Assembly: GCA_031276295.1 (NCBI GenBank)
Contig: JAISNI010000191.1
Location: 1-41,291 of the forward strand
Origin: Treponema sp.
Lineage (GTDB): Bacteria; Spirochaetota; Spirochaetia; Treponematales; Breznakiellaceae
Reading direction: 5' to 3'
Length of the DNA stretch: 41,291 bases
Shown: positions 6,200 to 15,502 of the stretch, one piece after another
Layout: each line of letters opens with the position of its first letter
Position numbering within the stretch: position 1 is the stretch's first letter
Notes under the pieces: model-generated
Told to the model about the DNA's origin: nothing
Database searches by the model: none
What the model saw: only the letters and a program-made list of their open reading frames with translations
Made by a program: the position numbers and the translations under genes

Positions 6200-9100
6200 T
6201 TAGTCCGCCTTCTCTACCTTCACAAACCAAGTTTCATCGCCGGCTTCGATGCCGGTCTGCCCGTCGGCCTTTTCCCAAGTAACCGTACTTGCAAGGGTCT
6301 CCCCGGCAACATAAGAGGCAAAGGCTTCCCAGGCTTCTTTAAGGCGCTGCGAACCGAACAGACTAAGCCGTATACGGTCGGTAACGGCCAGGTCCATATC
6401 CTTGCGGGTATTCTGCACGCCCCTCACCAGGTCGCGTACATCGCCCTCCTGTAAAAGCTCCCGCGTAATTTCAGTATCCAGCGCAACCGTCAGGGCGCCT
6501 TCATTGAGAACCCGCAAAGCAGCCTTTTCATTCCGGCGTATGTCAAGCGTGTCCGCGGTAATCTCAACGGTACGGTTTCCAAGCTCTATCGAAAGGACGG
6601 CACCGTCCAGCAATCCCTGTATCTCGATCTGGCTCAGCGCGGCAATGCGTTCCGCGGCATCTTTCATATCCTTGCCCAGTTCCTTACCGAGTACCCTGAA
6701 ATTAGCCTTGGCCTCGTATTCAACAAGATCCTCCTCGTTGTCGCTGAAGATCACGTTTTTGACGTTAAGCTCTTCCCTGATTATATCCTCCATTTCAAGG
6801 AGGGCGTTTTTCTCTTCAACGTCCCGGGTAACAAGTTCCACCATACGAAGTGGCTGGCGCACCTTGATGTTATGGGCCGCCCTGAGCGCCCTGCCCATGG
6901 AAACAGCGCGCCGAACCGCGGCCATCTTAAATTCAAGCGCCCTATCCCGTTTTTTCTCGTGGACGGCAGGATAGTCCGCCAGGTGTACCGATTCAGGATC
7001 GTCTTCGGTACGGAGGTTCCGCCAGACCGCCTCGGTTGTGAAGGGCATAAAGGGAGCGGCAACGGTTATCAGCGTCTTAAGCGCATGGTAGAGCGAAGCG
7101 TAGGCTTCCCTCTTGTCGGTGTCCTCCCTGCCAGCGGTATCACTGCGCCAGAAACGGCGGCGGGAACGGCGTATATACCAGTTGTTGAGCAGATCGATAT
7201 ACTCCAGAATAGGATCTACCGCGTGCGAAAGATCGTAGGCTTGCAGGGCGCCATCCACCCTTTCAACAAGATTCTCAGCCTCGGAAAGTATCCACCTGTC
7301 AAGGGGGTTGGAAGGATCGGAAGGCGCGCCGGACGGGCTTGCCTTATCAATATTCGCGTAGGTAACAAAAAAGCTGTACGCATTCCACAGGGGGATGATA
7401 ATGCTTTTAAGCACTTCGAGCAGACCCTCGTTTGAATAGCGGAGATCGTCGGATTTCACAACCGCCGAATGGACAAGGAAGAGCCTCAGCGCGTCCGCCC
7501 CAAAATTGTTCACAATCTCCATAGGATCGGTAAAGTTCCGCAGGCTCTTGCTCATCTTCTTGCCGTCCGGCGCAAGCACAATGCCGCTTACAATGCAGTT
7601 GAGAAACGCGGGCTTCTTAAAGAGCGCCGCCGCCAGGATAGTCAGGGTATAAAACCAACCGCGCGTCTGATCAAGCCCCTCGTTGATAAAATCTGCGGGA
7701 AAATGCGTATCGAAAAATTCCTTGTTTTCAAAGGGATAGTGATTCTGGGCGTAGGGCATTGCGCCGGATTCAAACCAGCAGTCAAGCACTTCAGGGATAC
7801 GGGTCATAACGCCGGCGCATTTTTTACCGCTCCCCTTACCGTCTTCATCCGGCGCCGCTGCGCAGGGGATAGTGATACCGTCCACAAAGTGCTTGTGCAG
7901 ATCCTGAACATCCGTGCCCGAAAGCCGCCGCAGTTCCTCCCGGCTTCCTATACAGATCGTCTTGCCGCACTCAGGGCATTTCCAGATCGGCAGGGGATTC
8001 CCCCAGTAACGGTTACGGCTGATGGCCCAATCCCGCGCGCCTTCAAGCCATTTACCAAAACGGCCCGCTTTGATATGCTCCGGCACCCAGTAAATTTTTT
8101 CATTGGCGGCAAGCATATCCTTTTTGATCTTCTCTACATCGACAAACCAGGAACCGACCGCCCGGTATATAAGGGGGCTCTTGCAGCGCCAGCAGTGGGG
8201 ATAAGCGTGCAGTATCTGTTCCCGCCTGACAAGTTTGCCTTCGGCTTTAAGCCTTTCCATGATCGCCTTGTCGGCATCCTTGACAAAAAGTCCCCGGTAA
8301 TCGCCGACTTCCGCGGTAAAGCGGCACTCAGCATCCACCGGACAGATGACGGGGACGCCCGTTCCCTTCAAGACCCGCTGGTCGTCTTCGCCGAAACCGG
8401 GAGCGGTATGGACTATGCCCGTACCGTCTTCCGTGGATACAAAATCCCCCGGGTAGGTACGGAATGCGTTCTGTTCCGACGCATAGGCAAAATAGGGGAA
8501 CAGAGGCTCATAGCTTATCCCTATAAGAGCTTCCCCTTTTTTCTTCCAGATGATCCGGTACTCGCCGGCGCTCTTATAGTAGGAAGACAAACATGCTTCG
8601 GCAAGGATATACCGGTCCCCACGGGGCTTTGCGGAAAGATCCTCAACAAGGACATAATCAATATCGGGCCCCAGGGTAAGCGCAAGATTGGAAGGCAAGG
8701 TCCAGGGCGTCGTGGTCCACGCGAGAAGGTAAGTTCCACCCTCCGCAAGATCGGCCAAGTCGGCGTGTATGGACGCGGGGCTTGCGGGGGCAATGCCCTT
8801 CACCTTAAACCGGACGGTAACGGCCGGATCATGCACATCCTGATACCCGCCCAGGTTAAGCTCATGGTTGGACAGTACGGTAGCGCAGCGCGGGCAGTAG
8901 GGCAGGATATAGTGGCCTTCGTAGAGTAGGCCCTTTTCCCAGAGGGACTTCATCACCCACCAGATGGTCTCCATATAGTCGCTATCCATCGTCTTGTAGT
9001 CGTTGTCAAAATCGACCCAGCGGCCGAGACGGCTTATAACCTCCCTCCATTCCTTTACATAGCGGAGTACGGAAGAGCGGCAGGCATCATTAAAAGCGGC

Positions 9101-9439
9101 AATACCGTATTTTTCTATATCCGTTTTGGAATTGAGGCCCAGCTCTTTTTCAATAAGGGTTTCCACCGGCAGGCCGTGGCAGTCCCAGCCGAAACGCCGC
9201 TCCACCTTTTTCCCCTTCATCGTCATATAGCGGGGGATAATATCCTTTATGGTATTCGGCACAAAGTGTCCAAAATGAGGCATACCGGTAGCAAAGGGCG
9301 GCCCGTCGTAGAACACAAATTCTTCCCTGCCGTCCCGCTGCCGTATGGATTTCTTAAAAATATCATTCTTCTCCCAAAAGGCCAAAACGTCCTCTTCCAG
9401 TTTGGGAAAATTAACTTTTGGATTAACCGCCTGATACAC
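6200..9439 (-). CDS. ileS: Isoleucyl-tRNA synthetase, type 2
   Basis: The enzyme charges tRNA-Ile with isoleucine and edits valine. The protein (1079 residues from the chosen start) has the class I signature as HFGH at residues 55-58 in PPFATGMPHFGHFVPNTIKD, the KMSKS loop in GKKMSKSLRNF, CP1 editing-domain sequences such as WTTTPWTLPSN, and a long C-terminal anticodon-binding and extension region. The overall form matches the eukaryote-like IleS2, which in other bacteria is associated with mupirocin insensitivity. I chose the GTG at 9439 because GGAGG (9447-9451) lies seven bases upstream and because the product then begins MYQAVNPKVNFPKLEE, like other IleS2 proteins. The in-frame ATG at 9445 is too close to that site. 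Confidence 0.95.
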   Translation of the reverse strand: MYQAVNPKVNFPKLEEDVLAFWEKNDIFKKSIRQRDGREEFVFYDGPPFATGMPHFGHFVPNTIKDIIPRYMTMKGKKVERRFGWDCHGLPVETLIEKELGLNSKTDIEKYGIAAFNDACRSSVLRYVKEWREVISRLGRWVDFDNDYKTMDSDYMETIWWVMKSLWEKGLLYEGHYILPYCPRCATVLSNHELNLGGYQDVHDPAVTVRFKVKGIAPASPASIHADLADLAEGGTYLLAWTTTPWTLPSNLALTLGPDIDYVLVEDLSAKPRGDRYILAEACLSSYYKSAGEYRIIWKKKGEALIGISYEPLFPYFAYASEQNAFRTYPGDFVSTEDGTGIVHTAPGFGEDDQRVLKGTGVPVICPVDAECRFTAEVGDYRGLFVKDADKAIMERLKAEGKLVRREQILHAYPHCWRCKSPLIYRAVGSWFVDVEKIKKDMLAANEKIYWVPEHIKAGRFGKWLEGARDWAISRNRYWGNPLPIWKCPECGKTICIGSREELRRLSGTDVQDLHKHFVDGITIPCAAAPDEDGKGSGKKCAGVMTRIPEVLDCWFESGAMPYAQNHYPFENKEFFDTHFPADFINEGLDQTRGWFYTLTILAAALFKKPAFLNCIVSGIVLAPDGKKMSKSLRNFTDPMEIVNNFGADALRLFLVHSAVVKSDDLRYSNEGLLEVLKSIIIPLWNAYSFFVTYANIDKASPSGAPSDPSNPLDRWILSEAENLVERVDGALQAYDLSHAVDPILEYIDLLNNWYIRRSRRRFWRSDTAGREDTDKREAYASLYHALKTLITVAAPFMPFTTEAVWRNLRTEDDPESVHLADYPAVHEKKRDRALEFKMAAVRRAVSMGRALRAAHNIKVRQPLRMVELVTRDVEEKNALLEMEDIIREELNVKNVIFSDNEEDLVEYEAKANFRVLGKELGKDMKDAAERIAALSQIEIQGLLDGAVLSIELGNRTVEITADTLDIRRNEKAALRVLNEGALTVALDTEITRELLQEGDVRDLVRGVQNTRKDMDLAVTDRIRLSLFGSQRLKEAWEAFASYVAGETLASTVTWEKADGQTGIEAGDETWFVKVEKAD

Positions 9440-9552
9440 CGCCATTCCTCCGTCTTTCAAGTTGCTTCTAAGACTGAATACTTACATTCCGTTTTTATTA
9501 TATTGATTTTGATAACGGTTGCATAGGGTGTCTTCCACATACGGCGGCATCC

Positions 9553-9568
9553 TGATACAATTCCAGTT
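9553..9568 (+). promoter_or_regulatory. Extended -10 promoter giving a possible leaderless mRNA
   Basis: A TG-A-TACAAT extended -10 element (9553-9561) ends seven bases before the ATG at 9569. There is no ribosome binding site between, so transcription would start at or next to the A of the start codon. No clear -35 hexamer is present, which is acceptable for an extended -10 promoter. Confidence 0.45.
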
Positions 9569-10618
9569 ATGCCGGAAGAAGAAAAAAACGCATTGCAGGC
9601 GCAGATGTTAAGCAACCGCTTGCGGAAACGGGACAGGCATTTACGGAAGTGGGCGCGCCGCACGGGGATTGACGCGTACCGGCTCTACGACCGCGACATA
9701 CCGGAAATTCCCTTGACGCTGGATAGGTACGGGGATGCACTCGCGGGCGCCCTTTACGAACGGCCCTACGAAAAGGACACCCGCCGGGAAAGCCTCTGGC
9801 TTGCCCTTATAAAAGAGGCAATCTCGGAAACGCTCGGAATACCGCCCGATAGTATATTCTTAAAGGAAAGGAAACGGCAGCGGGGAAAAGCGCAATACGA
9901 AAAACAGCGCTCCGAAAATTTTACCCGGAACATACATGAAGGGGATATCTCCTTCACGGTAAACCTTTCGGACTACCTTGACAGCGGGCTCTTCCTGGAC
10001 AGAAGAAAGCTGCGCACGCTTATCCGTAGCGAAGCGGAGGGGAAGTCCGTCCTCAACCTTTTCTGTTATACCGCTTCCCTCTCGGTTGCCGCGGCAAAAG
10101 GCCGCGCCCTGCTCGTCGACTCCGTTGATATGTCCAACACCTACCTCAACTGGGCGGCCCGCAACTTTACCCTGAACGGCCTGCGGACATTCAGCCTCAG
10201 CCCCGAACGGCTTGCGGGCGGTCCGGCATGGCAGAAACGGCTTTCAGAGGCCCGTGCTTCCGCGTTTCCTCCCTGTCCGCTTATCCGGGCAGACGCGCTG
10301 CGGTTTATAAACGGCGCGGTAGAAGCGGGCCTCAGTTGGGATATGCTCATCCTCGATCCGCCCAGTTTTTCCAATTCAAAAAAAATGCAAGAAACCTTCG
10401 ATTTAAAACGGGATTACTGGAAACTTGTGTCCCAGTGCCTCAAGCTCCTCACTCCCGGCGGAACGCTTTACTTCAGCGTAAACACCGGCAACTTCCATAT
10501 AGATACGGACGCCTTCCCCCATACGCTGATTGAAGACATACGAGACCGGCTTATAGACGAGGATTTCAAGGGTAAAAAAACGCCCGCCTGTTATACCATA
10601 CGGCGCCGAGAATGGTGA
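9569..10618 (+). CDS. RlmK-like class I SAM-dependent rRNA methyltransferase
   Basis: The 349-residue protein resembles the C-terminal (RlmK) half of E. coli RlmL/RlmKL, which makes m7G2069 in 23S rRNA. It has an N-terminal NRLRKRDRHLRKWARRTGID segment and YRLYDRDIPEIPLTLDRYGD, both typical of this family, a SAM-binding motif SVLNLFCYTASLSVAAAKG (about residues 160-178) and the DPPSFSNSK motif (about 263-271). The N-terminal RlmL methyltransferase and THUMP domain are absent, so it is a stand-alone RlmK-type enzyme; RlmI-type m5C activity is an alternative. It is divergent from ileS and one of only two plus-strand genes here. The exact rRNA target is inference. Confidence 0.85.
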   Translation: MPEEEKNALQAQMLSNRLRKRDRHLRKWARRTGIDAYRLYDRDIPEIPLTLDRYGDALAGALYERPYEKDTRRESLWLALIKEAISETLGIPPDSIFLKERKRQRGKAQYEKQRSENFTRNIHEGDISFTVNLSDYLDSGLFLDRRKLRTLIRSEAEGKSVLNLFCYTASLSVAAAKGRALLVDSVDMSNTYLNWAARNFTLNGLRTFSLSPERLAGGPAWQKRLSEARASAFPPCPLIRADALRFINGAVEAGLSWDMLILDPPSFSNSKKMQETFDLKRDYWKLVSQCLKLLTPGGTLYFSVNTGNFHIDTDAFPHTLIEDIRDRLIDEDFKGKKTPACYTIRRREW

Positions 10619-10710
10619 GATGCCGAAACCGCTTCTAAAATTATGGTTTTGAAACTGCCTTGTCTCTACTGCTTTCAGAATTCATGAGAATACTGATAAA
10701 TTTCATCCAT

Positions 10711-10748
10711 AAAAAAAGCGGTGCAAACAACCCGATCCGTTTAACCGC
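10711..10748 (-). terminator. Rho-independent terminator after rpmE
   Basis: On the minus strand GCGGT (10744-10748) pairs with ACCGC (10718-10722), extended by an AAAC/GTTT helix, and seven T follow (10711-10717). A second hairpin, accgcccc/ggggcggt at 10744-10763, shares the 10744-10748 arm, so the two structures are mutually exclusive. The rest of 10619-10801 shows no gene. Confidence 0.6.
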
Positions 10749-10801
10749 CCCGTTGGGGGCGGTACAAAACGACAATTTAGACCGAATTTTATAAGTTCCC
10801 C

Positions 10802-11005
10802 TTACTCTTTTATATTATACTTCCTGCGGAAACGTTCGATACGGCCCGCCGTATCAACCAGCTTCTGTTTTCCGGTAAAAAAAGGATGACAGGCGGAACA
10901 GATTTCCACCTTTATGTCCCTTGCAGTGGAACGGGTTTCTATCACATTCCCACACGCACAGGTAATTTTGGTCATTTCGTATTTAGGGTGAATCTTTTCT
11001 TTCAT
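10802..11005 (-). CDS. rpmE: 50S ribosomal protein L31 (zinc-binding form)
   Basis: The 67-residue protein begins [20 protein letters not shown] and contains Cys16, Cys18, Cys36 and Cys39 (the last pair in EICSACHPF), the C+ zinc form of bacterial L31, a large-subunit surface protein. The family ending [14 protein letters not shown] is intact. The ATG at 11005 has GGAGG eight bases upstream; the frame could extend eight codons further but without support. It lies 49 bases after rho on the same strand, a widespread rho-rpmE arrangement, and is followed by the terminator at 10711-10748. Confidence 0.97.
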   Translation of the reverse strand: MKEKIHPKYEMTKITCACGNVIETRSTARDIKVEICSACHPFFTGKQKLVDTAGRIERFRRKYNIKE

Positions 11006-11054
11006 ATATAAATCCTCCATAATCTTCACATGATTACGCTCTCACTTCAGGTAA

Positions 11055-13178
11055 TTACTCTGAAGCGGCAGTCCCGGTATTCATGGACTTTAAGAATACC
11101 TCATTATTCTTGCTTTTCTTCATTCTGTCAATGAGGAGTTCTATGATCTCTATGTCATCCATAGGGTTGATAACCTTACGGAGTATCCATATCTTCTGCA
11201 GTTCTTCCTCGGTAAGAAGCAGTTCTTCCTTGCGTGTACCGGATTTCTTGATGTTGATGGCAGGGAAGAGCCGGCGGTCGGAGATGCGGCGGTCCAGGTT
11301 GATTTCAAGATTGCCGGTACCTTTAAATTCCTCAAAGATAACTTCATCCATACGGCTGCCCGTTTCAATAAGCGCGGTAGAGATAATGGTAAGGCTGCCG
11401 CCCTCTTCAATGTTTCTGGCCGCACCAAAGAACCGCTTGGGTTTATGCAGGGCGTTGGAATCCACACCGCCTGAGAGTATCTTACCGGAAGTAGGCACGG
11501 TCTGGTTATAGGCGCGGGCAAGACGCGTAATTGAATCAAGAAGGATGACAACGTCTTTCTTGTGTTCCACAAGCCGCTTTGCCTTTTCCAGTACCATCTC
11601 TGTTACCTGAACATGCCGCGCGGCCTGCTCGTCAAAGGTAGAAGAGATAACCTCGGCGCGGACGGTACGTTCCATGTCGGTAACTTCTTCAGGACGCTCG
11701 TCAATAAGCAGCACGATAAGGTACACTTCGGGGTGGTTGCTGGTTATGGCGTTGGCTATCCTCTGCATCATAATCGTCTTGCCGGTCCGCGGCGGCGCTA
11801 CGATCAGGGCGCGCTGCCCCTTACCTATAGGGCAAAACAGATTAATGATACGCGCTGAAGTATCCTCGGTAACGGTTTCCAGGTCGAGTTTTTCATTGGG
11901 ATAGAGGGGGGTAAGATTGTCAAAAGGAATACGGTTCTGGGCCACAGTCGGATCGTCGTAATTCACCGTCTCTACGCGGAGCATTGCAAAGAAACGCTCG
12001 CTCTCCTTGGGGCTGCGTATCTGCCCATAAACCGTATCCCCGGTTTTTAAGGCAAACAGCCGTATCTGGCTTGGGCTTATGTAAATATCATCCGGTCCGG
12101 GCAGGTAGGAATTCTGCGGGCTGCGCAGAAAGCCGTAACTGTCGGGCAGTATCTCCAGGGAACCGTAGGCGTAGATAATACCGCCGCGCTCGGTGTGGGC
12201 TTTTAATAAGGCAAAGACGATCTCCTGCTTTTTTAGCGAGACCATATCTTCATGGGAAACGCCGTAGCAGGAGGCCAGTTCCCGCAGGTCTATCATATTA
12301 AGCCTTATAAGCTCGTTAATGGTAAGCCTTGGTTTGCCGTTATCCTGATCAAGCCGGGGCTCGGGCCTACCGTATATATCCGGCATAGAAAGCAGATTCT
12401 TCGGCAGCACCGGCAGGGACGGAATGTTTACGGCAGGAGATGAAAAAGAAGAGCCCGCATTATTGCCCTGCGTATAACCGTTCAGTCCCGCGCCCGGCAG
12501 ACCGTTTTGCCCTGGGCTGCCGTTCTGCTGGCCGTTCCCATACTGGCCGCCTGATCCGCCGTTACCGGAAGCGGCAGGGTATGACGCCGTCGGGTAAGTC
12601 CTGTGGCTAACACCATTTTGGTTCACGGGGAGCGGCTGCTGGTTTCTGGATTGATCAATACCGTTCACAAAGGCAGGTGTTGAATCGCTATTGAGAGGAA
12701 CAACCGTACCCTCCGCCTGGGCCGGATTGTACCTGGTCTTGGGCCGGCCCACACCCCGGCGCGGCTGATTTTCAGCGCTTTCGGCCTCCGCATTTTCCGA
12801 CGCATCGAACCTTTTTTCCCTGTAGGCGGCCGCAACCCGCCGTACCCTCGGACGAACTACTACGGTCTTAGCGCCCCGCTCCTCCGCCGCTTCCTCGGCA
12901 CCCTGGACTGAAACTTCCCCGTCATTATCCTGAACGGCTTCCTGATTATACATAACTACTTGTTCCCCTAAAAAAGAATTTGGATACTCGGCATCGTTTA
13001 CCGAATCTTCCCTCTTTAACACAACCCCATTTGCACCATTTTCTGGTTTTACCATCTCTGAAGAGATTTCTCCTTTCCCTCCGGTTTCACCGTATCGGTT
13101 AGATTCATCCTTGTCAAAACCAAACGAATCTTCCTGTTCCGCATTTTTTACTTTCCGACTTCTCCTTAGAATCGCCAT
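11055..13178 (-). CDS. rho: Transcription termination factor Rho with long N-terminal extension
   Basis: Rho is the hexameric RNA helicase that ends transcription and can silence transferred genes. The conserved part starts near residue 285 ([19 protein letters not shown]) and includes the RNA-binding domain ([20 protein letters not shown]), Walker A APPRTGKT at 461-468, the [10 protein letters not shown] motif and [20 protein letters not shown]. At 707 residues it is almost 290 longer than E. coli Rho. The extra N-terminus is acidic and basic in blocks, holds an AT-hook-like RGVGRPKTR (about 141-149) and a Asn/Gly/Gln-rich tract (about 173-245). Insertions here are known in Actinobacteria and Bacteroidetes, and a Clostridium Rho carries a prion-like one. 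The start ATG has only a weak AGGCGG site. rpmE follows. Confidence 0.97.
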   Translation of the reverse strand: MAILRRSRKVKNAEQEDSFGFDKDESNRYGETGGKGEISSEMVKPENGANGVVLKREDSVNDAEYPNSFLGEQVVMYNQEAVQDNDGEVSVQGAEEAAEERGAKTVVVRPRVRRVAAAYREKRFDASENAEAESAENQPRRGVGRPKTRYNPAQAEGTVVPLNSDSTPAFVNGIDQSRNQQPLPVNQNGVSHRTYPTASYPAASGNGGSGGQYGNGQQNGSPGQNGLPGAGLNGYTQGNNAGSSFSSPAVNIPSLPVLPKNLLSMPDIYGRPEPRLDQDNGKPRLTINELIRLNMIDLRELASCYGVSHEDMVSLKKQEIVFALLKAHTERGGIIYAYGSLEILPDSYGFLRSPQNSYLPGPDDIYISPSQIRLFALKTGDTVYGQIRSPKESERFFAMLRVETVNYDDPTVAQNRIPFDNLTPLYPNEKLDLETVTEDTSARIINLFCPIGKGQRALIVAPPRTGKTIMMQRIANAITSNHPEVYLIVLLIDERPEEVTDMERTVRAEVISSTFDEQAARHVQVTEMVLEKAKRLVEHKKDVVILLDSITRLARAYNQTVPTSGKILSGGVDSNALHKPKRFFGAARNIEEGGSLTIISTALIETGSRMDEVIFEEFKGTGNLEINLDRRISDRRLFPAINIKKSGTRKEELLLTEEELQKIWILRKVINPMDDIEIIELLIDRMKKSKNNEVFLKSMNTGTAASE

Positions 13179-13822
13179 TAGTTGGACCGCCTATAATATT
13201 TTTTAAGTCCCCGTTCACACAAACGGGAAAGGGTGAGACCCCTCGTTTCTTTAAACGTATTTGTTTCCTAAAAATTTATTTCTTATCATACCGAAAGACA
13301 AATCTCCATGCCTTGAGAAATAATCTCATGTCTTTCAAAGCCGTATAAAAGATTCTTTCCATCCGTATAAGTACTTACGCCGCTTTTTTACATTATTAAA
13401 CATAACTTACGCACGCACAGAATATTGCCCCTACCCTCCCGGGTAGATGAATAATTGCATCAAAAAAATCTTTTATTCGAAATTCCGGTTTAATACCCCG
13501 CAGAACCCCGGTTTGCGCTCTGCTGCGGCTGAAATAAATCAACGCCTACAAAATTTGGTATTAAACCCAAGAACCCGGTTCGAGGGAGAGGGTATAAATT
13601 CCCGCTCGAACGATAGATACCCGGCAGCCCCCGATAATCGGGACTACGGGAGCAGTTTGCATCGTATAAAAATTCACCTTTGTAAATTATTATACGATTT
13701 TGCGCTGAAGCGCAATCAACAACATACCTCGCCCTGAAGCTCGCACACGGATACGTGCAGAGGGTATTAAATCTCTCAGCACGAATAAACCGCCGGGAAC
13801 TTACTCCCAAGTTCTTCATCTA
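13179..13822. repeat. Palindrome-rich region in front of rho
   Basis: There is no recognisable gene in this stretch. Between about 13480 and 13800 lie several short palindromes with different arms, among them cccgataatcggga near 13630, tgcgctgaagcgca near 13700, an interrupted atcgtataa/ttatacgat pair around 13662-13693, and fragments of CGAACC/GGTTCG type near 13575. Frames of about 100 codons across it are made of repeat sequence and look spurious. The part nearest rho (13179-13440) is AT-rich and has no strong structure. If the promoter at 13823-13851 serves rho, all of this is 5' leader. Confidence 0.5.
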
Positions 13823-13851
13823 ATTATAATTTTACCTGCTCAACTTGTCAA
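13823..13851 (-). promoter_or_regulatory. Consensus sigma-70 promoter, minus strand
   Basis: On the minus strand TTGACA (13846-13851) and TATAAT (13823-13828) are separated by exactly 17 bases, a perfect consensus. It starts five bases after the pncC stop codon and points to rho, whose ATG is about 640 bases downstream. Confidence 0.65.
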
Positions 13852-13856
13852 TATAT

Positions 13857-14369
13857 TTAGTAATTTTCTGTTAAAACCAAATTCAGTATTTCCTCCAGCG
13901 CTTTATGTGCGGCGGCCAGCCGGAACTCATTCCGTGAAAGTGAAAAATAAAATTCCTTTGCATCTGCTTCCCTGCCCTTTGAGATAAGACCTATCCAAAC
14001 CGTCCCTACCTTTACCGGCGTTCCGTCTCCGAGAGGACCCGCAAGGCCGGTTATCGCAAAAGCATAATCCGCCCCGCTACGCTCAAGCACCCCCTTTGCC
14101 ATCGCGCAGGCGGTTTCCCTGCTTACCGCTCCATACCGGCTTACCAGTCCAGCATCAAGACCAAGCATCTTCACCTTGGCATCTACGCTATAGGTAACAA
14201 AGGATCCCCAAAAAACCCGTGAGGCTCCCGGCACCCCGGCCAAAAGATCCGAGGCAAGACCTGCCGTACAGGATTCGGCGGCCGCAATCATTTTTGAATT
14301 GCTTTTTAATGCATCTATAAGCGCTACGGCTATATGAGCCTTTTCTTCATGTACGATTGTTTTATCCAT
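13857..14369 (-). CDS. pncC: Nicotinamide-nucleotide amidohydrolase (CinA C-terminal domain family)
   Basis: The 170-residue protein is the stand-alone CinA C-terminal domain, which deamidates NMN to nicotinate mononucleotide in pyridine nucleotide salvage. The signature AAAESCTAGLASDLLAGVPG lies at about residues 34-53, followed by FWGSFVTYSVDAKVKMLGL and AFAITGLAGPLGDGTPVKVG with GTVWIGL. All are family features. Its ATG overlaps the end of the bactofilin gene by eight bases, so translation is probably coupled. It is the last gene of the HU-lnt-regulator-bactofilin run. The competence link in the name CinA does not apply to this short form. Confidence 0.9.
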   Translation of the reverse strand: MDKTIVHEEKAHIAVALIDALKSNSKMIAAAESCTAGLASDLLAGVPGASRVFWGSFVTYSVDAKVKMLGLDAGLVSRYGAVSRETACAMAKGVLERSGADYAFAITGLAGPLGDGTPVKVGTVWIGLISKGREADAKEFYFSLSRNEFRLAAAHKALEEILNLVLTENY

Positions 14370-14781
14370 TTCGTCTCTGCAATTCCGCTTTTAGTTCTTC
14401 GGTCGGGCGGGAAAAAATTTCTACTTCCTTTTCGGTACCGGTCATACTGCAATGACCTTCAAAGAGTACACCGTCCGCAATACGCAAACGCGCGGCCGTT
14501 ACATCACCGTGAACTTCCGCGCCGGGAAACATATCGATCTTATCGACCGCATGAACAGCCCCGTAAACCGTTCCAAAAACACTTAGCGATGTTACCGAAA
14601 TATGATCCGCTTCCACGACGGCACCCTTGTCAACTATAAGCGCGCCGGTTGCCTCGATGTTTCCCCTAAATTTTCCCTGAATACAGAGAGTTTCTTTAAA
14701 ACGGAGCCTCCCGTTAAAACTGGTACTATCCCCTAATATTACAAGCCGGCTTTCTTTCTTCTTGCCCGTACTTTTTGCCAT
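14362..14781 (-). CDS. Bactofilin family cytoskeletal protein
   Basis: The 139-residue product has the DUF583 (bactofilin) fold signature: a short basic N-tail, SRLVILGDSTSFNGRLRFKE, then repeated beta-strand units with GKFRGNIEATGALIVDKGAV, VFGTVYGAV and GAEVHGDVTAARLRIADG. Bactofilins polymerise without nucleotide into membrane-associated filaments that help shape or position structures; in spirochaetes they influence cell form. It starts five bases after the response regulator gene and overlaps pncC. The spacing suggests the whole run is one transcript. A short C-terminal tail (RPTEELKAELQRRNG) is probably flexible. Confidence 0.9.
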   Translation of the reverse strand: MAKSTGKKKESRLVILGDSTSFNGRLRFKETLCIQGKFRGNIEATGALIVDKGAVVEADHISVTSLSVFGTVYGAVHAVDKIDMFPGAEVHGDVTAARLRIADGVLFEGHCSMTGTEKEVEIFSRPTEELKAELQRRNG

Positions 14782-14786
14782 CCGTT

Positions 14787-15500
14787 TTATTCCTGATGCA
14801 GGGAACTGCGAATCCGGCTCTCCAGAGCCGGAAGACCTATTTCATTCTTTTTTAGATCCTCCCATTCAACAATAGTCTTCTCTATCCGGGCATCCAAATT
14901 GGAAATATGCTTTCTTACTACCAGGGTTTTTACCGATATGGTTTCCAGAAGTTTTGAAAGGGCTTCGTCCCCGCTTATTTCCTTATTCCGGTATACAAGG
15001 GCGATAGCCGTGTCGAGTTCGTCAATACTCTTCATAAAATCTATCAGATTACTCTTCATATCCGCGCTTAATTCTTCCGCCAAACTCAAGCGCGATTCCC
15101 GTACCGCAATCTGAGCAAATAGTTCCCGGTTACGGAGAACCGCCCGTATCCTCGCCAATACTTCCGAAAAATTGAAGGGCTTCGTGATATAATCATCTAC
15201 CCCCAGTTCAAATCCTTCGATTTTATCCTTTACATCATCAAGAGCGGAAAGCATAATAATAGGAATGCCGGAATACTTGGCATTATTCTTTAAAATTTTT
15301 GTTAATTCCCAACCGGACATACGCGGCATAATATTATCCAGGATGATAAGATCAGGCAGGAACCCTTTAACAACCTCCAGCGCTTCAATTCCATCGCTTG
15401 CTTTTTCAACGATAAAACCCAGTTTAGAGAGCATTACTTCAAAGAAATCAAGATTTATTGCCTCGTCATCTACAACAAGAATCTTTTTACGAGTATTCAT
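14787..15500 (-). CDS. Response regulator receiver protein with helical C-terminal region
   Basis: Residues 1-120 form a CheY-like receiver: the acidic pair D11/D12, the phospho-acceptor D55 in LIILDNIMPRMSG and the conserved lysine in DYITKPFNF. The remaining 115 residues are charged and helical (many Glu, Lys, Leu, Ser), probably coiled coil, with no DNA-binding or enzymatic domain I can recognise. It therefore acts through protein contacts or a partner. An AAGGA site precedes the ATG. It sits two bases after lnt and five before the bactofilin gene, so a link with envelope or cell-shape functions is possible, but that is inference. No sensor kinase lies in the window. Confidence 0.85.
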   Translation of the reverse strand: MNTRKKILVVDDEAINLDFFEVMLSKLGFIVEKASDGIEALEVVKGFLPDLIILDNIMPRMSGWELTKILKNNAKYSGIPIIMLSALDDVKDKIEGFELGVDDYITKPFNFSEVLARIRAVLRNRELFAQIAVRESRLSLAEELSADMKSNLIDFMKSIDELDTAIALVYRNKEISGDEALSKLLETISVKTLVVRKHISNLDARIEKTIVEWEDLKKNEIGLPALESRIRSSLHQE

Positions 15501-15502
15501 AT

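Noticed and set aside
7469-8929. 486-codon plus-strand frame
   Set aside because: It lies entirely opposite ileS, whose motifs and length are convincing; the antisense frame has no recognisable domain.
13490-13819. 109-codon frame after the consensus promoter
   Set aside because: It runs through several palindromes, has no ribosome binding site, and its ATG lies before the expected transcript start; the peptide looks like translated repeat DNA.
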